This document shows positions 17,715 to 27,597 of a stretch of DNA of 64,000 nucleotides, one piece after another; the first letter of the stretch is position 1, and every line of letters begins with the position of its first letter. The notes under the pieces are model-generated. The model did no database searches. It worked only from the letters and a program-made list of their open reading frames with translations, and had not been told where the DNA came from. A program made the translations under genes and the position numbers. This DNA is from Nevskia sp. (GTDB lineage Bacteria > Pseudomonadota > Gammaproteobacteria > Nevskiales > Nevskiaceae), in NCBI RefSeq assembly GCF_021732705.1, contig NZ_JAKFUM010000010.1, positions 372,001 through 436,000 on the forward strand, given 5' to 3'.

Positions 17715-20516
17715 ATGCGCGTCATTCTCACATCCGCTGCGGCGTTCTGCCTCGGCTTATGCATCGCATCGTCGGCCAGCGCGGCCAAGCCCGCCGCCGC
17801 CCGCCCGGACCCGCAGGCCAGCCTGCCGGCGATCGACGTGCCGTTCCACAAGTTCACGCTGGCGAACGGTCTGACGGTCATCGTCAACGAGGACCACAAG
17901 GCGCCGCTGGTGTCGGTCAACGTCTGGTACCACATCGGCTCCAAGGATGAGCCGGAAGGCCGCAAGGGTTTCGCGCATCTGTTCGAGCACCTGATGTTCA
18001 ACGGCTCGGAGCACTACAACGACGAGTTCTTCCGCGCGCTGGAACCGGCCGGTGCCACCGGCATCAATGGCACCACCAACCGCGACCGCACGAACTACTT
18101 CGAGACGGTGCCGACCGCCGCGCTCGACCTCGCGCTGTTCCTCGAATCGGACCGCATGGGCCACCTGCTCGGCGCGGTCGATCAGGCCAAGCTCGACGAG
18201 CAGCGCGGTGTGGTGCTGAACGAGAAGCGGCAGGGCGAGAACCAGCCGTACGGCGGCTTGCGTGAAATCCTGTCGCGCGAAAGCTTTCCGCCGGGCCACC
18301 CGTATTCGTGGACGACGATCGGCAGCGAGAAGGATCTGAACGCCGCGACGCTCGACGACGTGAAGGCCTGGTTCAAGCGCTACTACGGCCCGAACAATGC
18401 GGTGCTGGTGCTGTCCGGCGACATCGATCTGGCGACCGCCAAGGCCAAGGTCGAGCAGTATTTCGGCGCGATTCCGCCCGGCCCGCCGGTGACGCACGCG
18501 AAGGACTGGGTCGCCAAGATGACCGGCGAGAAGCGCATTCAGGTCAATGATCGCGTGCCGCTGCCGCGCCTCTACATGATCTGGAACGTGCCGGGCGACA
18601 GCGAACGCGACACCGTGCTGCTCGATCTCGCCGGCGATCTGCTGAGCAGCGGCAAGACCGGCCGACTGTTCGAACGTCTGGCCTATCGCGACCAGACCGT
18701 GACCAGCATCGGCGCCGGCGTGTCGAGCGACGAGATCGCCTCGCAGTTCTCGATCGTCGCCAGCCTGAAGCCCGGTGTCGAGATGGCGACGGTCGAGGCC
18801 GCGATCCAGCAGGAATTGACCAAGCTGATCGAACAGGGCCCGACCGCCGAGGAACTGAAGCGGGTCAAGACCAGCCGCTACGCCGACCTGCTGCCGGCGT
18901 TCGATGGCGTCGGCGCACGCGGCCAGCTGCTGGCGGCGAACGAGACCTTCCACGGCGATCCGGCCGTCTACAAGCGCGAGCTGAAGTGGGAGCAGGAAGC
19001 CACCGCGGCCGACATCCGCGATGTCGCGCGGCGCTGGCTCGATCACGGCCGGCTGGTGCTGGAAGTGCAGCCGCAGAACGATCTGAAGAACGCGGCGGAA
19101 ACGGTCGACCGCAAGTCGCTGCCGGTGCCGGCGGCGTCCGCGGCGCTGAGCCTGCCGACGGTGCAGCGCGTGACCCTGGCCAATGGCCTGAAGCTGGCGG
19201 TGATCGAACGCCGCGGCGTGCCGCAGGTCGAGATGGGCCTGATCGTCGATGCCGGCCGCGCGGCCGACCTCGGCGGCAAGGTCGACGGCAGTGTGCCCGG
19301 CAAGGTCGGGCTGGCGGCCTTCACCTTCGCGCAGATGGATGAAGGCACCACGCTCGGCAAGGCTTCGCTCGATGCGCTCGAAATCGCGCGGCGTCAGGCC
19401 GAACTCGGGATCTCGATCGGCACCTCGACGCAGCGCGAGGCGTCGCTGGTGACGCTGTCGACGATCAAGCCGAGCCTCGCGCCGGCCCTTGATCTGTACG
19501 CGGCGATCATTCGCCAGCCCAGCTTCCCGACGCCGGATCTGGAACGCGGCAAGCAGCAGTTGCTGGCCGGCATCACGCAGGAAAAGGCCTCGCCGGGCGG
19601 TCTGCTGCGGCGCGTGCTGTCGCGCCAGATCTACGGCCCGGACCACGCCTACGCCACCCTCGGCGCCGGCGAAGAAGCGGTGGTATCGAGCTTCACCCGC
19701 AACGATCTGGTCGACTTCCACCGGCGCTGGGTGCGGCCGGACAACGCCACGCTGCTGGTCGTCGGCGACACTTCGCTGGCCGAGATCCAGCCGCTGATCG
19801 AAGCCCGTCTGGGTGACTGGAAAGCCCCGGCGCAGCCGAAGCCGGAAAAGATCATCGCGCCGGTGACGCCGGCATCCGCCAGCCGCGTGGTGCTGCTGAA
19901 CAAGCCTGGGGCGACGCAATCGCTGATCGCGGCGGCGAATCTGGCGCCGGATGGCAGCGCCACCGATCAGGAAACGATGGCGACCGCCAACAACGTGCTC
20001 GGCGGCCAGTTCATCTCGCGCCTGAACCTGAACCTGCGCGAAGACAAGCACTGGAGCTACGGCGCCAGCTCCAGCGTCACCCGCACGCGCGGGCCGCAGG
20101 TGTTCCTGGCGCAGGCGAGCGTCGAGCGTGATCGCACGGCCGATTCGCTGGTCGAGATGCGCAAGGAACTGAAGGACATCATCGGCACGCGCCCACCGAC
20201 GGCCGCCGAAGTCGAGGCCTCGAAGCGTTCCGACGTGCTGACCCTGCCCGGGACCTTCGAGACCGCCAGTCAGGTCGCGTCGGCGTTCGCCGGCCTGATC
20301 GAACTTGGCCAGCCGGATGATTACTTCAACCGGCTGCCGGCGATGATCCAGTCGCAGACCCCGGAACAGGTCGCGGCCTCGGCGCGTCGGCTGGTGCGCC
20401 CGGATGCGCTGACCTGGTTCGTGGTCGGCGATCTGGAGAAGATCGAGGCCGATGTCCGCAAGCTGGGCCTCGGCCCGGTTACCGTGCTGGATGCCGACGG
20501 CAAGGTCCTGCGCTGA
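17715..20516 (+). CDS. M16 (pitrilysin) family zinc peptidase, two-domain, secreted
   Basis: Large insulinase-type peptidase of 933 residues with a signal peptide (MRVILTSAAAFCLGLCIASSASA). It is made of two M16 halves. The N-terminal half carries the inverted zinc motif HxxEH (HLFEHLMFNGSE), with the third ligand in LDEQRGVVLNEKRQGEN. The C-terminal half (from about residue 475, VQRVTLANGLKLAVIERRG) has no HxxEH and is the usual inactive partner. A periplasmic location is expected and the substrate is unknown. GGGGAG lies four bases before the start. A bidirectional terminator separates it from rhlB. Confidence 0.9.
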   Translation: MRVILTSAAAFCLGLCIASSASAAKPAAARPDPQASLPAIDVPFHKFTLANGLTVIVNEDHKAPLVSVNVWYHIGSKDEPEGRKGFAHLFEHLMFNGSEHYNDEFFRALEPAGATGINGTTNRDRTNYFETVPTAALDLALFLESDRMGHLLGAVDQAKLDEQRGVVLNEKRQGENQPYGGLREILSRESFPPGHPYSWTTIGSEKDLNAATLDDVKAWFKRYYGPNNAVLVLSGDIDLATAKAKVEQYFGAIPPGPPVTHAKDWVAKMTGEKRIQVNDRVPLPRLYMIWNVPGDSERDTVLLDLAGDLLSSGKTGRLFERLAYRDQTVTSIGAGVSSDEIASQFSIVASLKPGVEMATVEAAIQQELTKLIEQGPTAEELKRVKTSRYADLLPAFDGVGARGQLLAANETFHGDPAVYKRELKWEQEATAADIRDVARRWLDHGRLVLEVQPQNDLKNAAETVDRKSLPVPAASAALSLPTVQRVTLANGLKLAVIERRGVPQVEMGLIVDAGRAADLGGKVDGSVPGKVGLAAFTFAQMDEGTTLGKASLDALEIARRQAELGISIGTSTQREASLVTLSTIKPSLAPALDLYAAIIRQPSFPTPDLERGKQQLLAGITQEKASPGGLLRRVLSRQIYGPDHAYATLGAGEEAVVSSFTRNDLVDFHRRWVRPDNATLLVVGDTSLAEIQPLIEARLGDWKAPAQPKPEKIIAPVTPASASRVVLLNKPGATQSLIAAANLAPDGSATDQETMATANNVLGGQFISRLNLNLREDKHWSYGASSSVTRTRGPQVFLAQASVERDRTADSLVEMRKELKDIIGTRPPTAAEVEASKRSDVLTLPGTFETASQVASAFAGLIELGQPDDYFNRLPAMIQSQTPEQVAASARRLVRPDALTWFVVGDLEKIEADVRKLGLGPVTVLDADGKVLR

Positions 20517-20532
20517 CGCCGGACCCGCATTG

Positions 20533-20569
20533 AAAAAGCCCCCGGACGCTTCCGCATCCGGGGGCTTTT
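20533..20569. terminator. Bidirectional terminator between the M16 peptidase and rhlB
   Basis: A 9-bp stem (GCCCCCGGA/TCCGGGGGC) flanked by AAAAA on the left and TTTT on the right, between two convergent genes. Confidence 0.9.
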
Positions 20570-20588
20570 CAGTCACGGCGACTGCTGC

Positions 20589-21929
20589 CTACTGGCGCGT
20601 CGGCCGTGTCGACCGCGGCCGTCCGCCGCCCGGACGGCCGCCGCCACCGGGACGACCGCCGCCGCCATTGCGACGCGGCGGCGCACCGGAGCGATCGCGC
20701 TCGACCCGCTTCGGCTTCAGGTAGTCCGCCGGCATCAGATCGTCCGGATTCAGCGACTGCGGAATCCGCATGCCGATCGCCTTCTCGATCACCGGCAGCG
20801 AGTAGACGTAGGTCTCGCAGCACAGCGAGATCGCGTCACCGGACGCGCCGGCGCGCGCCGTGCGGCCGATGCGGTGCACGTAGTCCTCGCCATCCTGCGG
20901 CAGGTCGAAGTTGATGACGTGCGAGACATCCGGAATGTGCAGCCCGCGTGCGGCGACATCGGTCGCCACCAGCACAGGCAGCTCGCCGAGCTTGAATTCG
21001 CCGAGCAGCCGCTCGCGCTTGTTCTGCGGCACGTCGCCGGACAGCACGCCGGCGTTGAAGCCATTGGCCTTGAGCGCGGCTTCGACATCCTCGGCTCCGC
21101 GCTTGGTATTGACGAACACCAGCGTGCGGATCGGCGCGTGGTGGCGCATCAGGCCAATCAGCAACGGCAGCTTGTCCTCGTTCGCGACATGGATCAGTGC
21201 CTGCCGCACGCGCTCGGCGGTGACCTGCTCCGGCTCGATCTCGACCCGGGTCGGGCTGTTCATGTGCTCGTAAGCCAGTTCCAGCACGCGATGGCTCAGC
21301 GTGGCCGAGAACAGGTAGTTGATGCGCTGGCCGGGCCGCGGCATGCGCCGCATGAGGAACCGGATGTCGGCGATGAAGCCGAGATCGAACATGCGATCGG
21401 CTTCGTCGAGCACCAGCACTTCGATGCCGTTGAGCTTGTACAGCCCCTGCTTGAAGAAATCGATCATCCGGCCCGGCGTGCCGATCAGGATGTCGACGCC
21501 ATCGGCGATCGCGGTCTTCTGCGTGTCGTAGCCGGTGCCGCCATAGACCGCGGTGAGCTTCAGGCCGGTGTGGGCGCCGAGTTGCAGGGCATCGTTGTAG
21601 ATCTGCAGCGCCAGTTCGCGCGTCGGTGCCAGGATGTAGGCCCGCGGCTGGCCCGGTTCGCCGGTGCGCGGCTGGGTCAGCAGGTGGTGCATCGTGGCCA
21701 GCAGGAAGGCGGCGGTCTTGCCGGTGCCGGTCTGCGCCTGACCGGCGAGATCCTTGCCGTCGAGCGCCAGCGGCAGGGTCGCGGCCTGGATCGGCGTGCA
21801 GTGCGTGTAGCCCATCGCGGCGAGGCTGGACTTCAGCGTTTCATGCAGCGGCAGGCTTTCGAACGAAGTCTGGCTTAAGTGCTTGGGACGCACCGCTTCG
21901 AGCGGGGACGCGTCGCTTGATGCTTGCAT
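20589..21929 (-). CDS. rhlB: DEAD-box ATP-dependent RNA helicase RhlB
   Basis: RNA helicase that works with RNase E in mRNA decay in gammaproteobacteria. It has 446 residues. Motifs in order: the Q motif around CTPIQAATLP, the Walker A AQTGTGKTAAF, PTRELALQ, DEAD in VLDEADRMFDLGF, SAT, and the helicase C-terminal HRIGRTARAG. The tail is Gly/Arg/Pro-rich (RRNGGGGRPGGGGRPGGG), an RNA-binding RGG-like end. The start at 21929 (MQASSDASPLEAV) removes an unsupported extension. It is divergent from trxA-rho as in Escherichia coli, which supports RhlB over other DEAD-box paralogues. Confidence 0.9.
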   Translation of the reverse strand: MQASSDASPLEAVRPKHLSQTSFESLPLHETLKSSLAAMGYTHCTPIQAATLPLALDGKDLAGQAQTGTGKTAAFLLATMHHLLTQPRTGEPGQPRAYILAPTRELALQIYNDALQLGAHTGLKLTAVYGGTGYDTQKTAIADGVDILIGTPGRMIDFFKQGLYKLNGIEVLVLDEADRMFDLGFIADIRFLMRRMPRPGQRINYLFSATLSHRVLELAYEHMNSPTRVEIEPEQVTAERVRQALIHVANEDKLPLLIGLMRHHAPIRTLVFVNTKRGAEDVEAALKANGFNAGVLSGDVPQNKRERLLGEFKLGELPVLVATDVAARGLHIPDVSHVINFDLPQDGEDYVHRIGRTARAGASGDAISLCCETYVYSLPVIEKAIGMRIPQSLNPDDLMPADYLKPKRVERDRSGAPPRRNGGGGRPGGGGRPGGGRPRSTRPTRQ

Positions 21930-22184
21930 TTGATCGGAACTTGGATTGAAATAGCGGCAATCAAAACGACTGAAGCGCACCGAGCGTCGCGCGGCCACAG
22001 TCGAATTCGCGAAAAATCTTCCGGCTATTAAAGCAGATCGTTCGGGCAGGCGCATTGAATCGGCGCGGCCCGGCCCCACTGACGTGTCGGCTGACGCCTT
22101 CAGCGTCCGTGTCGAAACCCCGTCATCTCAATCCCGCCCTCAGCTGTACTGCGGGCATCAGCGGACATTCATTGGAGTAAGTAC

Positions 22185-22520
22185 GTGAGCGAACACATCT
22201 CAGCGGTCACCGACGCCAGCTTCGAAGCCGACGTGGTCAACAGCGACGTTCCAGTCCTCGTTGATTTCTGGGCCGAATGGTGCGGGCCGTGCAAGATGAT
22301 CGCGCCGGTGCTCGAGCAACTGGCCAAGGAAACGGCCGGCAAGCTGAAGATCGTCAAGCTCAACGTCGACGAGAACCCGGGCACGCCGCCGAAGTTCGCG
22401 ATCCGTGGCATCCCCACCTTGATCCTGTTCAAGAACGGCCAGCCGGCCGCCACGCAGGTGGGCGCCGTGCACAAGGCCCAGCTTGCTGCGTTCGTGCAGC
22501 CGCATCTCGCCACTGCCTGA
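22185..22520 (+). CDS. trxA: Thioredoxin TrxA
   Basis: Small cytosolic disulfide reductase of 111 residues. The active site is the classical [10 protein letters not shown], with the conserved cis-proline in RGIPTLILF. The GTG start has GGAG upstream at 22174-22177. The gene lies twenty bases before rho, the standard gammaproteobacterial arrangement, and the two are probably cotranscribed. Confidence 0.97.
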   Translation: MSEHISAVTDASFEADVVNSDVPVLVDFWAEWCGPCKMIAPVLEQLAKETAGKLKIVKLNVDENPGTPPKFAIRGIPTLILFKNGQPAATQVGAVHKAQLAAFVQPHLATA

Positions 22521-22539
22521 AACACTTCTTCCGCACTAC

Positions 22540-24354
22540 ATGATCAAGCATCGTCGCCGTCCGCATTTCTCCAACGGCCAGGGCAATGGCCAGGAAGGAG
22601 GAGGCAATGGAAACAACGGCACCCCCGAGGGCCAGACGCGCGGCGATGCCGAACGTGGCGAAGCGGCTTCCGCCGACGTGGCAGTGATCGAAGCGGGCAG
22701 CAGCGGCAATGGCGGTGGTGGCGGCGGTGAAGCGCCAGCCAGCAGCAATCAGGAACCGGTCGTGGTCGTGGTGCAGCAGCAGCAACCGCGTCCGCAGCAT
22801 CAGCAGCAGCCGCGCCAGAACAACAATCAGAACAACAACAACAACCAGAACAACAACCAGCGCCGCCGCCATCAGCAGAACGGCCACGGCGGCCAGCAGA
22901 ACCGCAACAACAACGGTGGCGGTCACAACAACAACGATCGCCCGGAGCGCGGCAACCAGCTGCAGCACGAACGCCAGCGCCCGGACCGCGACGGCAACGT
23001 CGGCGGCAATTACGGCCCCGGTGACGAGCCGATCGAGGAAGGCCCGCAGTATGGCCCGAACGGCGAGCTGCTGCCGCCGCGTGAAGTCAAGATCCTGCAC
23101 ATCTCGGACCTGAAGAAGAAGACAGCAGCCGAGCTGTACGAAACCGCCGAGGCGATGGGCCTCGAGAACATCTCCCGCGCCAAGAAGACCGACATCGTCT
23201 TCAACCTGCTGCGCGCCGCGGCGCGCCGTGGCGACCACATCCAGGCCGATGGCGTGCTCGAAATCATGCCGGACGGCTACGGCTTCCTGCGCGGCGCCGA
23301 TGCCAGCTATCTGGCCGGTCCGGACGACGTCTACATCAGCCCGAGCCAGATTCGCCGCTTCAATCTGCGCACCGGCGACACCGTGGCCGGACGGGTGCGC
23401 TCGCCGAAGGACAACGAGCGCTACTTCGCGCTGCTGAAGGTCGACACGATCAACTACGAGTCGCCGGAAGTCTCCAAGAAGAAGGTCAACTTCGAGAACC
23501 TGACGCCGCTGTTCGCCGACGAACGCTTCGTGATGGAGCGCGGCAATGGCACGACGGAGGACATCACCGCGCGCGTGATCGACATCGTCGCCCCGTTCGG
23601 CAAGGGCCAGCGCGGCCTGATCGTGTCGCCGCCGAAGGCCGGCAAGACCATCCTGATGCAAAACGTCGCGCAGTCGATCGCGGCGAACTATCCGGACGTG
23701 TATCTGATCGTGCTGCTGATCGACGAGCGTCCGGAAGAAGTCACGGACATGCAGCGCACCGTGCGCGGCGAAGTGATTTCGTCGACCTTCGACGAGCCGG
23801 CCACCCGCCATGTGCAGGTGGCCGACATGGTGATCGAGAAGGCCAAGCGTCTGGTCGAGCACAAGCGCGATGTCGTGATCCTGCTCGACTCGATCACCCG
23901 CCTCGCCCGCGCCTACAACACCGTGGCGCCGTCGTCGGGCAAGGTGCTGTCCGGTGGTGTCGACGCCAACGCGCTGCAGAAGCCGAAGCGCTTCTTCGGT
24001 GCCGCGCGCAATGTCGAGGAAGGCGGCAGCCTGACCATCATCGCCACCGCGTTGGTCGACACCGGCTCGAAGATGGACGAGGTGATCTACGAGGAATTCA
24101 AGGGCACCGGCAACATGGAACTCCATCTGGAGCGCCGCATTGCCGAGAAGCGCGTGTTCCCGGCGATCAACATCAACCGTTCTGGCACCCGCAAGGAAGA
24201 GCTGATGGTCGATCCGGCCGAACTGCAGAAGGTCTGGATCCTGCGCAAGCTGCTGCATCAGATGGACGAACTGGCGGCGATGGAACTGCTGTTCGATCGC
24301 CTGCGCGGCACCAAGACCAATTCCGACTTCTTCGACTCGATGAAGCGGAACTGA
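22540..24354 (+). CDS. rho: Transcription termination factor Rho with long Asn/Gln-rich N-terminal extension
   Basis: Hexameric RNA-dependent ATPase that ends transcription. The standard protein starts near residue 185 with [30 protein letters not shown]. It then shows the RNA-binding cold-shock-like domain ([16 protein letters not shown]), the Walker A region [23 protein letters not shown] and the R-loop/Q-loop [13 protein letters not shown]. In front lies an unusual extension of about 180 residues, rich in Gly, Asn, Gln and Arg, with runs such as [20 protein letters not shown]. Total length is 604 residues against about 420 in Escherichia coli. No good ribosome site precedes the ATG at 22540, so the precise start is uncertain. 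The low-complexity region itself is in frame and unbroken. Confidence 0.95.
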   Translation: MIKHRRRPHFSNGQGNGQEGGGNGNNGTPEGQTRGDAERGEAASADVAVIEAGSSGNGGGGGGEAPASSNQEPVVVVVQQQQPRPQHQQQPRQNNNQNNNNNQNNNQRRRHQQNGHGGQQNRNNNGGGHNNNDRPERGNQLQHERQRPDRDGNVGGNYGPGDEPIEEGPQYGPNGELLPPREVKILHISDLKKKTAAELYETAEAMGLENISRAKKTDIVFNLLRAAARRGDHIQADGVLEIMPDGYGFLRGADASYLAGPDDVYISPSQIRRFNLRTGDTVAGRVRSPKDNERYFALLKVDTINYESPEVSKKKVNFENLTPLFADERFVMERGNGTTEDITARVIDIVAPFGKGQRGLIVSPPKAGKTILMQNVAQSIAANYPDVYLIVLLIDERPEEVTDMQRTVRGEVISSTFDEPATRHVQVADMVIEKAKRLVEHKRDVVILLDSITRLARAYNTVAPSSGKVLSGGVDANALQKPKRFFGAARNVEEGGSLTIIATALVDTGSKMDEVIYEEFKGTGNMELHLERRIAEKRVFPAININRSGTRKEELMVDPAELQKVWILRKLLHQMDELAAMELLFDRLRGTKTNSDFFDSMKRN

Positions 24355-24369
24355 TCCGCGCCGGACGTG

Positions 24370-24399
24370 AAAAAAGCCGCAGCGTGCTGCGGCTTTTTT
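24370..24399 (+). terminator. Rho-independent terminator after rho
   Basis: An 8-bp stem GCCGCAGC/GCTGCGGC (24376-24393) with six A residues before it and six T residues after it. Confidence 0.92.
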
Positions 24400-24418
24400 G
24401 TGCCCGATCGACGCCAAT

Positions 24419-25186
24419 CTACCAGCGCGAATCGTTCTCGCAGGGAATGCCGTCGTGATCGCCGTCCATCTTCGTGTTCGGGCAGTTCCTGACGAAGAAC
24501 TCGGCCTCCGCACGGGACGACATCTGCGAACAGTGTTGCCGGCCATCGCAGCTAAAGCGGCTCGCCGCGGGCGGCGCTGGCGCGATTGCAGGTGCGTCCG
24601 CGGGCAGCAGTTCGCTCAGCCGGCTGCGCCGCGCCGGCGCCGACACAGCGGCGGCGGGAGCCGCCACCGGCGGCTGATCAGCGCAATCCGGCTCGCGCGT
24701 GTATTCCCGTGCGGAATCGACACTGCCGAGTTTCTGCAGGTCCGCCGCGCCGATCACCAGCGGCGCGGTATAGCCGCTGCGATCGGACACGCTGACTTCG
24801 CTGTCCATCGCCATCCGGCCGATGCAGTAGCCGAGGCGTACCAGCGGCCGGTGTTCGATGCCGCCGCCGCGCTGCTTCAGCTTGACGTCCTTCAGCACCT
24901 CGCGTTCCAGCGTCACGCGATTGCCGGGCAGCACGCTGCCGTTGTCGATGGTGAAGCGCACCCAGGTCGTGCCGCCACGGTTGAAGTACTTGACGCCGAC
25001 CGCATGCAGCGAGGACTGCGTGACGCCGCCGTCGAGCCGGGCGACGACTTCGATGCTGTTCACCGGCCCGGTGATGCGCGCTCGCTCCTGCCGGCCGTAG
25101 GTATCGGCGCGAGCCACTGCCGCGATCGCCAGCAGTCCGCCGAGCAGGCTGTTGCCGATGATCGCCGCAGTCGCTCGTCCGTTCAT
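24419..25186 (-). CDS. Secreted protein with C-terminal Excalibur calcium-binding domain
   Basis: Protein of 255 residues with an N-terminal signal peptide (about 1-28, ending VARADT). A central region without a recognised family follows (about 30-170). Next comes an Ala/Pro-rich linker and a C-terminal Excalibur domain (about 215-255). That domain has the calcium loop DGDHDGIPCE and the conserved cysteines in SCDGRQHCSQ and VRNCPNT. Excalibur domains are thought to bind Ca2+ outside the cytoplasm. The start codon overlaps the purD stop by four bases, so the gene is probably translated with purD although the functions seem unrelated. Confidence 0.8.
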   Translation of the reverse strand: MNGRATAAIIGNSLLGGLLAIAAVARADTYGRQERARITGPVNSIEVVARLDGGVTQSSLHAVGVKYFNRGGTTWVRFTIDNGSVLPGNRVTLEREVLKDVKLKQRGGGIEHRPLVRLGYCIGRMAMDSEVSVSDRSGYTAPLVIGAADLQKLGSVDSAREYTREPDCADQPPVAAPAAAVSAPARRSRLSELLPADAPAIAPAPPAASRFSCDGRQHCSQMSSRAEAEFFVRNCPNTKMDGDHDGIPCENDSRW

Positions 25187-26481
25187 GCCTTGCCCGTTTC
25201 CCGCGCCACGGCGCGATAGCCGATGTCCTTGCGGAAATGTACGCCGGTCCAGCACAGCTTTTCGAGCGCGGCATAGGCTTCGGCCTGCGCGGCGGCGGCG
25301 GTGTCGCCCAGCCCGGTGACGCACAGCACGCGGCCGCCGCTGGTGACGACGCGGCCCGCCGCATCCAGCGCGGTGCCCGCGTGAAAGACCTTGGCCTTGG
25401 CACCGAAATCGGCATCGAGCCCGGCGATTTCGTCGTGCTTGCGGATCTCGCCCGGATAGCCGCCGGCCGCCATCACGACACCGAGCGCAACCTGCGGATT
25501 CCACACCGGCGGGGCGCTGTTCGGATCGCCAGCGACGGCCGCTTCGAGCAGATCGAGCAGATCCGAGTCGAGCCGCATCAGGATCGGCTGGGTTTCCGGA
25601 TCACCCAGACGCGCATTGAACTCGACGACGCTCGGCATGCCATCCGGGCTGATCATGAGCCCGGCGTACAGAAAGCCGGTGAACGGACGACCTTCCGCCG
25701 CCATGCCGGCCAGGGTCGGTTCGATCACGAGCCGCCGCGCGCGGGCATCGACGTCCGCGGTCACCGCCGGCGCTGGCGAATAGGCGCCCATGCCGCCCGT
25801 GTTCGGCCCCTGATCGGCATCGAACACGCGTTTGTGATCCTGCGCCGAGGCCAGCGCCACGTACTTCGTGCCCGACGCAACGACGATGTAGCTCGCTTCC
25901 TCGCCGACGAGGAAATCCTCGATCACGACACGGGCGCCGGCGCCACCGAAAGCGCCGCCCAGCATGTCGCGGATCGCGGCTTCGGCCTGTTCGACGGTTT
26001 CGGCGACGATCACGCCCTTGCCGGCGGCGAGGCCATCGGCCTTGACCACGATCGGCGCACCGCGCGCGGCGACGTAATCCAGCGCCGGCTGCACGTCGAC
26101 GAACACGCGGTACTGCGCCGTCGGAATCCGGTGACGCGCCAGAAAGTCCTTGGTGAAGGCCTTGCTGGCCTCGATCTGCGCCGCCGCCTGGGTCGGGCCG
26201 AACACGCGGTGGCCGGCGGCGGTGAAGGCATCGACCACGCCCTTCGACAGCGGCCCTTCCGGGCCGACCACGGTGAAGCCGATGCCTTCGTCGGCGACCA
26301 GCTTCAGCAGGCCGGCGATGTCGTCGGCGGCGACCGCAACGTTGCGGCAGCGGCTTTCGGTGGCGGTGCCGGCGTTGCCGGGTGCGACGATCACTTCCGA
26401 CACGCGCGGCGACGCGGCGAGCTTCCACGCGAGCGCATGTTCGCGACCGCCGCTGCCGATGACGAGGACTTTCTGTTTCAT
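25183..26481 (-). CDS. purD: Phosphoribosylamine--glycine ligase PurD
   Basis: GAR synthetase of purine biosynthesis, joining phosphoribosylamine and glycine with ATP. It is an ATP-grasp enzyme of 432 residues. The N-terminus reads KVLVIGSGGREHALAWKL; further signatures are VGPEGPLSKGVVD, VVKADGLAAGKGV, PNTGGMGAYSPAP and EFNARLGDPETQ. The start at 26481 (MKQKVLVIGSGG) was taken over in-frame ATG codons at 26490 and 26526 that add residues absent from typical family members. Its neighbours are the Excalibur gene (overlapping) and ppa upstream, separated by a terminator. Confidence 0.96.
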   Translation of the reverse strand: MKQKVLVIGSGGREHALAWKLAASPRVSEVIVAPGNAGTATESRCRNVAVAADDIAGLLKLVADEGIGFTVVGPEGPLSKGVVDAFTAAGHRVFGPTQAAAQIEASKAFTKDFLARHRIPTAQYRVFVDVQPALDYVAARGAPIVVKADGLAAGKGVIVAETVEQAEAAIRDMLGGAFGGAGARVVIEDFLVGEEASYIVVASGTKYVALASAQDHKRVFDADQGPNTGGMGAYSPAPAVTADVDARARRLVIEPTLAGMAAEGRPFTGFLYAGLMISPDGMPSVVEFNARLGDPETQPILMRLDSDLLDLLEAAVAGDPNSAPPVWNPQVALGVVMAAGGYPGEIRKHDEIAGLDADFGAKAKVFHAGTALDAAGRVVTSGGRVLCVTGLGDTAAAAQAEAYAALEKLCWTGVHFRKDIGYRAVARETGKA

Positions 26482-26527
26482 GGAGAGCATTGTTTCAGCT
26501 TGAGCAACGGAATCCGTCGCGGGCAAG

Positions 26528-26555
26528 AAAAAGGCAGGCGCGCGGCCTGCCTTTT
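26528..26555 (-). terminator. Rho-independent terminator after ppa
   Basis: Stem GGCAGGC/GCCTGCC (26533-26551) with AAAAA on one side and TTTT on the other. On the minus strand it ends in five U residues, between ppa and purD. Confidence 0.85.
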
Positions 26556-26586
26556 CCGATCAGCGGTGCAGCGGCGACGCCAGGCT

Positions 26587-27117
26587 TCAGCCCTTGTAGT
26601 CGGCCACGCCCTTCGCGATCTCGGCGCGCGCGGCGGCGGCATCGCGCCAGCCCGAGATCTTGACCCACTTGCCCTTCTCCAGCGCCTTGTACGACGAGTA
26701 GAAGTGGTGGATTTCGTTCTTGACGCGCTCCGGCACGTCGGCCAGATCGCGCAGGTGGTCGTAGGCGCCGTTCGAGACCTTGTCGACCGGCACGGCGAGC
26801 AGCTTGGCGTCGGTGCCCTTCTCGTCTTCGGTGTCGAGCACGCAGACGGCGCGGCACTTGATCACCGAACCGGCGACCACCGGATGCGGGGTGATCACGA
26901 GGACGTCGACCGGGTCGCCGTCGCCGGCCAGGGTCTTCGGCACATAGCCGTAGTTCGCCGGGTAGCTCATCGCGACGTTCATGAAGCGATCGACCATCAG
27001 CAGGCCGGTCTCCTTGTCGACTTCGTACTTCACCGGCGGGCCGTAGGCCGGGATCTCGATGACGACGTAGAACTCGTTCGGGGCCTTATCGCCCGGGCCC
27101 AGTGCTTCAAAACCCAT
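26587..27117 (-). CDS. ppa: Inorganic pyrophosphatase Ppa
   Basis: Family I soluble pyrophosphatase, 176 residues, which pulls biosynthetic reactions forward by hydrolysing PPi. Metal-binding and catalytic residues are in IEIPAYGPPVKYEVDK, YPANYGYVP, the signature GDGDPVDVLVI and DLADVPERVKNEIHHFYSSYK. Length and start (MGFEALGPGDKAPNEFYVV) are normal. It is monocistronic between its own terminator and a long upstream intergenic region. Confidence 0.97.
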   Translation of the reverse strand: MGFEALGPGDKAPNEFYVVIEIPAYGPPVKYEVDKETGLLMVDRFMNVAMSYPANYGYVPKTLAGDGDPVDVLVITPHPVVAGSVIKCRAVCVLDTEDEKGTDAKLLAVPVDKVSNGAYDHLRDLADVPERVKNEIHHFYSSYKALEKGKWVKISGWRDAAAARAEIAKGVADYKG

Positions 27118-27597
27118 GATTCGTTACCTGTGTGTGGTGGGAGAACTGCGGAACGCGCGTGACATCCGGACGGCAGAACCGGCACTGCGGCCTGTCGCTG
27201 GCCATGCGCCGCGCCTGCGGCCGGAGAACTGCCGGCCCGCCGGCCTCGGGCGTCACGGCCGGCAAGCACCGTGGCAGACCAGAGACAGTCCTGTACCAAT
27301 TTTGCAAGAAGCGAGCGAAATGACCGACGTTCGGCGCGGAACGCTGCATTCGAAGGCTATTCGTCGACCAAAGTATAACCGGCGGACTGCCCTTTCCGCG
27401 TTGACGCGATGCGCGTCCAGCGGGTACCTTGGATGACATCGCGCTCAACTTTGACTGCGGTCGACGGGTCGTTCACGTCAGACCGCTGTTTGCGTCGCCA
27501 GTCGGTTTGACGGACGGTCCGGTTCGGATCGCCGGGCGACACCGGGTAACCATCCACGCGGGCATTCGCTCGGCACAACACTGGGACTGTCTGGAAC
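27118..27597. other. 480-bp divergent intergenic region between ppa and adk
   Basis: No gene is supported: frames here have no family features and the composition is mixed. It should contain the ppa promoter (minus strand) and the adk promoter (plus strand). TTGACG at 27401-27406 with a poor -10 near 27424 is a possible but weak adk promoter. I see no terminator hairpin, tRNA or known riboswitch. Confidence 0.4.

Noticed and set aside
17757-20576. Long minus-strand frame opposite the M16 peptidase
   Set aside because: Antisense shadow of a real gene with clear zinc motif and signal peptide; no motif in the shadow frame.
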